Assembly (NCBI RefSeq): GCF_019890675.1
Contig: NZ_JAIOAA010000002.1
Coordinates: 186,001 to 250,000 of the forward strand
DNA: 64,000 nt
Direction of reading: 5' to 3'
Source: Micromonospora sp. PLK6-60
GTDB lineage: Bacteria > Actinomycetota > Actinomycetes > Mycobacteriales > Micromonosporaceae
Shown here: positions 54,974 through 64,000 of the stretch, piece after piece
Layout: each line of letters starts with the position of its first letter
Numbering within the stretch: position 1 is the first letter of the stretch
Translations under genes and position numbers: made by a program
The notes under the pieces: generated by a model
Databases searched by the model: none
What the model was told of the DNA's origin: nothing
The model's input: only the letters and a program-made list of their open reading frames with translations

Positions 54974-55713
54974 GGCCGGTGATCGGGATCACCGCGTACG
55001 TCGAGCCGGCCGGCTGGGCGGTGTGGCGGGACGTGCCCGCGGTGCTGGTGCCCGAGGCGTACGTCCGGGCGGTGGCCGCGGCCGGCGGCCGGGCGGTGGT
55101 GCTGCCCCCGGACGACGCCGACGCCGACGTGCTGCGGATGCTCGACGGGCTGCTGGTGGCCGGCGGCGCGGACGTCGACCCGCGGCGGTACGGCCGGCCG
55201 GCGGACCCCCGCACCGAGTCCCGCCCGGACCGGGACGCCGGCGAGCTGACGCTGCTCGCCGCCGCGCTCGACGCGGACCTGCCGGTGCTCGGCGTCTGCC
55301 GGGGAATGCAGCTGCTGGCGGTCGCCGGGGGCGGGACGCTGCACCAGCACCTGCCCGACCTGGTCGGTCACGACGGGCACCGGCCGGCGCCCGGGGTCTA
55401 CGGCGCGCACCCGGTCCGGTTCGCCGCCGGCAGCCTCGCCGCCGGGGTGATGGGCCCGGTGGGCCGGGTCAACTCCTACCACCACCAGGGCGTCGAGGAC
55501 CCGGGCCGGCTCGCGGTGAGCGGCTGGGCGGACGACGGGGTGATCGAGGCGATCGAGGATCCGGACCGCCGGTTCGTGCTGGGCGTGCAGTGGCACCCGG
55601 AGGTGGACGCCGATCCCCGGCCAGTGACCGCCCTGGTCCGCGCGGCGCGGGGCGAGCCGGTCGTCGTCGCCGACCTCGGGGACCGCGCCGACCGGCCGGT
55701 GGCATTCGGATGA
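54970..55713 (+). CDS. gamma-glutamyl-gamma-aminobutyrate hydrolase family protein (PuuD-like)
   Basis: A 247-aa class I glutamine amidotransferase-fold hydrolase. It has LVAGGADVDPRRYG, nucleophile elbow VLGVCRGMQLLAVAGGG, NSYHHQ and VQWHPEVD with catalytic His/Glu. PuuD-type enzymes release GABA from its gamma-glutamyl derivative. It completes the likely pathway: gamma-glutamylation, aldehyde oxidation and hydrolysis. An amine oxidase (PuuB-like) is absent in the window; the SDR may be substituting or that step lies elsewhere. Confidence 0.9.
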   Translation: MRPVIGITAYVEPAGWAVWRDVPAVLVPEAYVRAVAAAGGRAVVLPPDDADADVLRMLDGLLVAGGADVDPRRYGRPADPRTESRPDRDAGELTLLAAALDADLPVLGVCRGMQLLAVAGGGTLHQHLPDLVGHDGHRPAPGVYGAHPVRFAAGSLAAGVMGPVGRVNSYHHQGVEDPGRLAVSGWADDGVIEAIEDPDRRFVLGVQWHPEVDADPRPVTALVRAARGEPVVVADLGDRADRPVAFG

Positions 55714-55838
55714 GGGGAAGGTAACCAGCGCCCTTCGGGCGAAATACGTTACGTTGCTGGTCGGTCGGGGTACATGGGCGGACGCGGCGAGAGGATCATC
55801 CTGATCCGTCCGCGAACGAGGCCGGAGCGGGAGGCTGC

Positions 55839-59519
<3,681 letters not shown>

Positions 59520-59525
59520 CCGGGG

Positions 59526-59819
59526 TCAGACCACCGGCCGCAGCCAGCCCTGGTCGCCCAGGCCGGAGATCTCCAGCACCCGGCCGACCTGCCGGGACGG
59601 CAGCACGTTCAGCCGGTCGGGCAGCCGCTCCGCGAGTTGCAGCACCGCGTAGATCGCCGCCGAGTCGAAGAACGTCACCGCCCGCAGGTCGAGCAGGACC
59701 TGCCCGGCGGGCTCGCGCAGGGCGCTCTGGAACATCGTGTCGGCGGTCGCCATGTCGACCTCGCCGGTCACCACCACCCGGAGCTGATCGCCGTCGAACT
59801 CCGTGCTCACGGAGAACAC
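59526..59819 (-). CDS. STAS-domain anti-sigma factor antagonist
   Basis: A ~97-aa SpoIIAA/RsbV-like protein: [50 protein letters not shown] with the phospho-Ser in DSAA. Dephosphorylated antagonists bind anti-sigma kinases and free a sigma factor. It is convergent with the hybrid protein, 7 bp apart. That protein has PP2C and RsbW-like domains, so the two likely act together. GTG 59819 has AAGGGGG upstream; GTG 59810 also possible. Confidence 0.85.
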   Translation of the reverse strand: MFSVSTEFDGDQLRVVVTGEVDMATADTMFQSALREPAGQVLLDLRAVTFFDSAAIYAVLQLAERLPDRLNVLPSRQVGRVLEISGLGDQGWLRPVV

Positions 59820-59926
59820 GGAAGGCTCGCCCCCTTGATCCACGCAGTCACAATGGCACAGCGCTCGGCGCAGCGGCAACAACTCCGCCGACCCGGCGGT
59901 GGCGGGGGTCACGTCGGTCGCGGCGA

Positions 59927-59932
59927 TAGGCT
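59927..59932 (+). promoter_or_regulatory. -10 box of the leaderless map promoter (TAGGCT)
   Basis: TAGGCT is followed by 7 nt and then ATG 59940; no ribosome site. Standard leaderless layout. Confidence 0.6.
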
Positions 59933-59939
59933 TGCGGCC

Positions 59940-60797
59940 ATGACCGTCCGTGCGCCGATCACCCCCGGCACGCTGTCCCCGTGGCGGCCGGTGCCCGCCC
60001 ACATCCCCCGCCCGGAGTACGTGGGCAAGAAGCGCCCCCGGCCGTGGCAGGGCTCGCACGTGCAGACCCCCGAGACGATCGAGAAGATGCGGGTGGCCAG
60101 CCGCCTCGCCGCCCAGGCCACCCAGCTTGCCGGCGAGCACTGCAAGCCGGGGGTGACCACCGACGAGATCGACAAGGTGGTGCACGAGTTCCTCTGCGAC
60201 CACGGGGCGTACCCGTCGACGCTGGGCTACAAGGGCTTCCCGAAGTCCTGCTGCACCAGCCTCAACGAGGTGATCTGCCACGGCATCCCGGACACCACGG
60301 TCCTGGTCGACGGCGACATCATCAACGTCGACGTGACGGCCTACCTGAACGGCGTGCACGGCGACACCGACGCCACCTTCTGCGTGGGCGAGGTGAGCGA
60401 GGAGGCCCGGCTGCTGGTCGAGCGGACCCACGAGGCGATGATGCGCGGGATCAGGGCGGTCCGGCCCGGCCGCCAGATCAACGTGATCGGCCGGGTGATC
60501 GAGTCGTACGCCAAGCGCTTCGGTTACGGGGTGGTCCGCGACTTCACCGGCCACGGCATCGGCGAGGCGTTCCACAGCGGGCTCTACGTGCCGCACTACG
60601 ACAGCCCGCGGCCGACCGACATCATGGAGCCGGGGATGACCTTCACCGTCGAGCCGATGATCACGCTGGGCACCTACCAGTACGACATGTGGGACGACGG
60701 CTGGACGGTGGTGACCAAGGACCGGAAGTGGACGGCCCAGTTCGAGCACACCATCGTCGTCACCGACGACGGCTACGAGATCCTGACCCTGCCGTGA
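59940..60797 (+). CDS. map: type I methionine aminopeptidase
   Basis: A 285-aa enzyme that removes N-terminal Met from new proteins. It has the N-terminal extension with [11 protein letters not shown] typical of actinobacterial MapB-type enzymes. Metal ligands sit in [36 protein letters not shown] and [22 protein letters not shown] is the substrate loop. The transcript is probably leaderless, and the stop overlaps the VIT1 gene by GTGA. Confidence 0.97.
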   Translation: MTVRAPITPGTLSPWRPVPAHIPRPEYVGKKRPRPWQGSHVQTPETIEKMRVASRLAAQATQLAGEHCKPGVTTDEIDKVVHEFLCDHGAYPSTLGYKGFPKSCCTSLNEVICHGIPDTTVLVDGDIINVDVTAYLNGVHGDTDATFCVGEVSEEARLLVERTHEAMMRGIRAVRPGRQINVIGRVIESYAKRFGYGVVRDFTGHGIGEAFHSGLYVPHYDSPRPTDIMEPGMTFTVEPMITLGTYQYDMWDDGWTVVTKDRKWTAQFEHTIVVTDDGYEILTLP

Positions 60798-61510
60798 CCG
60801 AGACCCCGGCGGCGCTGCGCGAGGCGCACCACGCGGACGTGTCCGGCGGCTGGCTGCGGCCGGCCGTGTTCGGCGCGATGGACGGCCTGGTCACCAACAT
60901 CGCCCTGATCGCGGGCGTGGGTGGCGGCGGCGTGTCGCCGCGCAACATCGTGCTGACCGGCACGGCCGGCCTGGTGGCCGGGGCGATCTCGATGGGGCTC
61001 GGCGAATACACCAGCGTCCGGTCGGCCAACGAGCAGGTGGCGGCCGAGGTGGCCAAGGAACGCCGGGAGCTGGAACGGCACCCGGAGGCGGAGGCCCGCG
61101 AGCTGGCCGACGCGTGGGTGGCCCGGGGGCTGCCGCGCGACCTGGCCACCCAGGTCGCCGAGGCGGTCCGGCGCAACCCGGAGGAGGCGCTGCGGGTGCA
61201 CGTCCGGGAGGAGTTGGGTGTCGACCCGGACGACCAGCCCAGCCCGTGGGCGGCGGCGATCTCGTCGTTCGTCTGCTTCTCGGTGGGCGCGCTGGTGCCG
61301 CTGCTGACCTATCTGCTCGGCTTCACCAGCCTCTGGCTGGCGCTCGGCGTCGGCGGGGTGGGGCTCTTCGTGGCCGGCGCGATCGTGGCCCGGTTCACCA
61401 ACCGCCCGTGGTGGACCAGTGGCCTGCGTCAGCTGCTGCTCGGCGCGCTGGCGGCCGGCGCGACCTATCTGGTCGGCAGCCTGATCGGCATCCAGGGCGG
61501 GCTCGGCTGA
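60794..61510 (+). CDS. VIT1/CCC1-family transporter
   Basis: A 238-aa protein with five helices. The family motif is in [20 protein letters not shown] and [20 protein letters not shown], followed by a metal-binding domain (residues ~85-150, [19 protein letters not shown]) and the C-terminal helices. Members carry Fe2+ or Mn2+. Co-transcribed with map, perhaps because Map needs a divalent metal (inference). Confidence 0.9.
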   Translation: MTETPAALREAHHADVSGGWLRPAVFGAMDGLVTNIALIAGVGGGGVSPRNIVLTGTAGLVAGAISMGLGEYTSVRSANEQVAAEVAKERRELERHPEAEARELADAWVARGLPRDLATQVAEAVRRNPEEALRVHVREELGVDPDDQPSPWAAAISSFVCFSVGALVPLLTYLLGFTSLWLALGVGGVGLFVAGAIVARFTNRPWWTSGLRQLLLGALAAGATYLVGSLIGIQGGLG

Positions 61511-61537
61511 TCGGCTCTTCCGCTCCCCATCGCGCAA

Positions 61538-61589
61538 ATTGACGGAAACAGTGGCCATTCCGCGTCGGGTGGCCGCTGTTCCCGTTAAT
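61538..61589. terminator. 19-bp stem-loop between convergent genes
   Basis: ATTGACGGAAACAGTGGCC (61538-61556) pairs with GGCCGCTGTTCCCGTTAAT (61571-61589); the three non-Watson-Crick positions are G-T-type, so the RNA stem is continuous. It is between the VIT1 gene and the convergent nucleotidyltransferase gene. Confidence 0.65.
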
Positions 61590-61623
61590 CGGTGGCCCGG
61601 GGGAGGCGGCGCGGCCCGGCGGG

Positions 61624-62349
61624 TCAGCCGTCGAGGAGGTCGTCGACGGTGCCGTCGACCGGGCGGCCCCGCGCGGCCAGCTCGTCGGCCTGCCGGCGCA
61701 GCACCGCGCCCACCTCGGTCATGTCCGCCCCGGCCAGCCCGGTGCGCCGCACCGCGTCGCCCGGGTCCCGGAAGTAGGTGCGGCTCATCAGCCCGGCGAC
61801 GGTCGCCGCCGCCAGCCGGGCCTCGCCGAGCATCAGCAGCGCCTGGTCCGTCTCGTACCACTCGGCGAGGCGGGCGGCCCGGGCGTGCGCGGCGCTGCCC
61901 CGGTACCACGCCTGCCGGGCGGCGGTGCTGAACTCGGCCGGCCGGGCCCGGGCCAGCCGGGCGAGGTGCTCGTCGCGCAGCGTGCGCAGCCAGCCGGTGG
62001 GGTCGTGCAGCCCGCGGGTGGCCACGTACCGGTCGGCGGTGAGCGGCCAGAGCGGGCCGATCGTGCGGGCCTGCCGCAGGTAGTCCTCCGCGCCGGTGAC
62101 GGTCAGGTCGACAAGCACCCCGTCCACCCGCCGGGTCGCCGGCTGCGGACCGGTGCCCGGCCGGTACGTCACCAGCAGCAGCCCCACCTCGCTGTCGCCG
62201 CCCCCGTCGTCGTCGCCGTGGGCGAGCGGGCCGTGCACCGCGACGGCGAGCAGGTCGGCCGGGAACCGGCGCAGCGCCGCGCCGGCCACCCGCTCCGCCA
62301 CGGTCCACCGCGGATCGTCCAGGTCGGGCCCGGTGCTGATCCCGTCCAT
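61624..62349 (-). CDS. nucleotidyltransferase-like protein (DNA pol beta-type, degenerate)
   Basis: A 241-aa protein. The N-terminal part has LLAVAVHGPLAHGDDDGGGDSE, which resembles the G-S/D-x-D nucleotidyltransferase core with altered residues (HGPLA instead of GS), then LVDLTVTGAEDYL. The C-terminal part is helical, HEPN-like, with ARAAEFSTAARQAWYRGSAAH-like residues. ATG 62349 follows GGGAGG. Function unknown; perhaps inactive. Confidence 0.7.
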   Translation of the reverse strand: MDGISTGPDLDDPRWTVAERVAGAALRRFPADLLAVAVHGPLAHGDDDGGGDSEVGLLLVTYRPGTGPQPATRRVDGVLVDLTVTGAEDYLRQARTIGPLWPLTADRYVATRGLHDPTGWLRTLRDEHLARLARARPAEFSTAARQAWYRGSAAHARAARLAEWYETDQALLMLGEARLAAATVAGLMSRTYFRDPGDAVRRTGLAGADMTEVGAVLRRQADELAARGRPVDGTVDDLLDG

Positions 62350-62456
62350 CCGCATCCTCCCGATGCCCGGCGTGGCCGGCGTCACCACCCTAGCCGTGCG
62401 ACGTCGTCGGGCCCCGGGATCGACGCGCCGCCGTCCGGCCCGGCCGGTCCGTCCCG

Positions 62457-62939
62457 TCAGACCCGCGGACCGGAGGGCTCGCCGGTCGGGACCAGGCGGA
62501 AGATGCGGATCTCGCGACCGCCGGCCCGCTGCACGTACGTCCGGTAGGCCGGCCACTCGGTGACCAGCAGCTGCCAGAGCCGCTCCCGTTCCGCCCCGTC
62601 GGCCAGTTCGGCGCGGACCGGCACCCGGCGGCCCTTGACCGCCACCTCGGCGGCCGGCTGGGTGAGCAGGTTCAACGCCCAGCCGGGCTGGTGCTGCTGC
62701 CCCCAGTTCGACCCGATGACCACGTACGCGTCGCCGTCGGGCACGTACAGCAGCGGGTTGCTGCGGGGCATGCCGGAGCGGCGGCCGGTGGTGGTGATGA
62801 CCAGGGACGGGATCAGCCCGAGCGCGACCACCCGGCCCCGGGTGAGCCGGCCGACCAGCCGGTCGGCGGGCACGATCAGACGGGCGACGGCGCCGAACCA
62901 GCGGTGGTGGCCGACGCGGCGGGTCAGGGCTGCCAGCAC
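62457..62939 (-). CDS. F420H2-dependent nitroreductase-family protein (Ddn-like)
   Basis: A ~160-aa deazaflavin-dependent protein. It has LVITTTGRRSGMPRSNPLLY, VIGSNWGQQHQPGWALNLL and VKGRRVPVRAELADGAERERLW, characteristic of the Ddn/DUF385 family in F420-making actinobacteria. The GTG 62939 is preferred over the longer frame to 62975, because CAGACT lies 6 nt upstream, fitting leaderless translation. Substrate unknown. Confidence 0.85.
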   Translation of the reverse strand: MLAALTRRVGHHRWFGAVARLIVPADRLVGRLTRGRVVALGLIPSLVITTTGRRSGMPRSNPLLYVPDGDAYVVIGSNWGQQHQPGWALNLLTQPAAEVAVKGRRVPVRAELADGAERERLWQLLVTEWPAYRTYVQRAGGREIRIFRLVPTGEPSGPRV

Positions 62940-62999
62940 CCGTCCAGTCTGCCGGCTCCGGGCCGGCCGCGACACCCTCGCCGGCCGGGTTGATCGATC

Positions 63000-63064
63000 G
63001 GTCGGGCCGGCGCTCGGTCGGGTCGGCGCTCAGTCCAGCCCGGCGCTCAGTCGAGCCGGCGCTC
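63000..63064. repeat. four-unit 16-17-bp tandem repeat at the 3' end of the permease gene
   Basis: Units ending GGCGCTC begin at about 63000, 63016, 63032 and 63049 (for example GGTCGGGTCGGCGCTC). The last overlaps the stop codon and final residues of the permease gene. Confidence 0.6.
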
Positions 63065-64000
63065 GACGGCCAGCCGGGAGCGGGTGAACAGGCCGGCGCC
63101 GAGCATCGCCACCAGCGGCACCACCACCAGCACGACGAGGATCGAACCGGGCACCACCAGCCGGTACGGCTCCTGCGCCGGCCAGCTCTCGGCGTACCGG
63201 CGGTTCGCCGCGGTGAGGATGATCACCGCCGAGCCGAGGCCGGCCAGGATGCCGAGCACCGAGCCGGTCCCGGCGATCACCCCGGCCTGGCAGAGCGACA
63301 GCAGTCGCCGTACCCGAGGACTGGCGCCCACCGCGGCCAGGGTGGACAGGTCGGCCCGGCCCTCCGCGGCGGCGAGTCCGGTGGCGATGGCCGCCGCGCC
63401 GCAGGTGACCACCCCGGCGGCCAGCGCCAGCAGGAGCAACTGCGGGGACCGGTCCGTCTTCGACGCGCCGCGCTCCACCGTGACGTCCACCGGCAGGTAC
63501 GCCCGCAGCGCGGCGGTGAACCGGGCCTGCTGGCCCTGGTCCGGCACCACGTCGGTGCCGACCACCCAGCCGACCTGGCGCCCGGTCAGCCCGAGCCGCT
63601 CGGCAGCCGCGCGCGACAGCACCAGCCGGTCGGGGGACATGGCGCCGGTGAGGGCGTAGCCCGGCACGGTGCTGATCCGGGTGTCCAGCGGCTCCGGATC
63701 GTCCTCGGTCCGGGTGGCGACCAGGGTGACCCGCCCATCCGCGACCCGTCTCGGGTCACCGACCACCACCCCGCCGGCGCGCAGCACCGCGGTCGCCGCG
63801 GCGGTCGCCGCCGGGTCGGCGTCGGCCAGCGCGAGCAGCGCGCGGCCGTCGTCGACCACCGCGACCGGGTACATCGAGTAGAAGCCCTCGGTGGTGTCAC
63901 CGCAGCGCGGGTCGGCGCGGGCCGCCCGCTGCTCGGCGCGGCTCAGCGGCTCCCCGAGAAGGTACGGGCAGGCCCGCTCCGCCGGCAGCCGGGCCGTCAC
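63047..64000 (-). CDS. FtsX-like ABC permease, 3' part (cut by window edge)
   Basis: At least 317 C-terminal residues; the frame is open to the window end, so the true start lies beyond 64000. An extracytoplasmic part (~1-185) is followed by three helices (~190-215, 240-262, 290-312) in the FtsX pattern. GLAAAEGRADLSTLAAVGASPRVRRLLSLCQAGVI is the conserved cytoplasmic loop region. Probably the permease of a lipoprotein/drug-type ABC system, with the ATPase expected upstream outside the window. Confidence 0.85.
   Translation of the reverse strand: MTARLPAERACPYLLGEPLSRAEQRAARADPRCGDTTEGFYSMYPVAVVDDGRALLALADADPAATAAATAVLRAGGVVVGDPRRVADGRVTLVATRTEDDPEPLDTRISTVPGYALTGAMSPDRLVLSRAAAERLGLTGRQVGWVVGTDVVPDQGQQARFTAALRAYLPVDVTVERGASKTDRSPQLLLLALAAGVVTCGAAAIATGLAAAEGRADLSTLAAVGASPRVRRLLSLCQAGVIAGTGSVLGILAGLGSAVIILTAANRRYAESWPAQEPYRLVVPGSILVVLVVVPLVAMLGAGLFTRSRLAVERRLD

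Overview
The window is very high-G+C actinobacterial DNA, most likely from Micromonospora or a close relative in the Micromonosporaceae. The pointers are many GTG starts, leaderless promoters with a TANNNT box about 7 nt before the start codon, an XRE/DUF397 pair, an F420-type nitroreductase, and the gene order dxr - site-2 protease - ispG - GNAT known from actinobacteria. No rRNA, tRNA, CRISPR array, phage or transposase gene was seen. Genus is inferred, not proven.

Layout. 0.2-4 kb: small actinobacterial genes (Cys-rich protein, XRE regulator with DUF397 partner, YcxB-like membrane protein, Uma2 nuclease-like protein). 4.1-7.7 kb: housekeeping dxr-rseP-ispG (MEP isoprenoid pathway plus site-2 protease), closed by a strong hairpin. 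7.8-10.1 kb: HxlR regulator, methyltransferase and PadR regulator, lying between ispG and its usual GNAT neighbour (10.2-11.0 kb). 11.2-14.9 kb: a TetR-controlled efflux operon (odd ATPase, YhgE/Pip membrane protein, TetR). 15.1-18.6 kb: a fused ABC exporter.

18.6-30.2 kb is the most interesting part. A two-component system is divergent from what reads as an undescribed linaridin-type RiPP cluster. Two tiny paralogous precursors (21022-21222, 21338-21517) share the octapeptide APVMATPA, which contains the PxxxTP signature of linaridin precursors at the leader/core junction. They are followed by an HTTM-like membrane protein, an alpha/beta hydrolase, a CypL-like protein, a CypM-like methyltransferase, a 59-aa membrane peptide, an ABC exporter and a phytoene-desaturase-like flavoenzyme, six of them joined by 4-nt overlaps. 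A 53-aa helical protein and an ABC-2 transporter pair (probable immunity) close the cluster. The cores contain no Cys, and no decarboxylase gene is present, so the product would lack aminovinylcysteine (type-B, legonaridin-like).

30-48 kb: metabolic and transport genes, including an orphan TAXI binding lipoprotein, an Old Yellow Enzyme, a DAACS symporter preceded by a 29-aa putative leader peptide, a glutathionyl-hydroquinone-reductase-like enzyme, a thiolase, a PAS-GGDEF-EAL protein, a UbiA-family enzyme, an APC permease, a 117-bp MITE-like palindrome, and an oxidoreductase/MerR pair with a long-spacer MerR promoter. 48-51 kb: a secreted beta-propeller protein. 51.4-55.7 kb: a glutamine-synthetase-like / aldehyde dehydrogenase / SDR / gamma-Glu-hydrolase operon that resembles a gamma-glutamylated polyamine or GABA pathway. 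55.8-59.8 kb: a 1226-aa hybrid signalling protein next to a STAS antagonist. 59.9-64 kb: map, a VIT1-family transporter, a nucleotidyltransferase-like protein, an F420 enzyme and the 3' part of an FtsX-like permease cut by the window edge.

Bases 1-192 hold nothing I can identify. Intergenic repeats recur: a 31-bp-period element after two stop codons, a degenerate tandem array before the XRE gene, and an imperfect palindrome before the aldehyde dehydrogenase gene.
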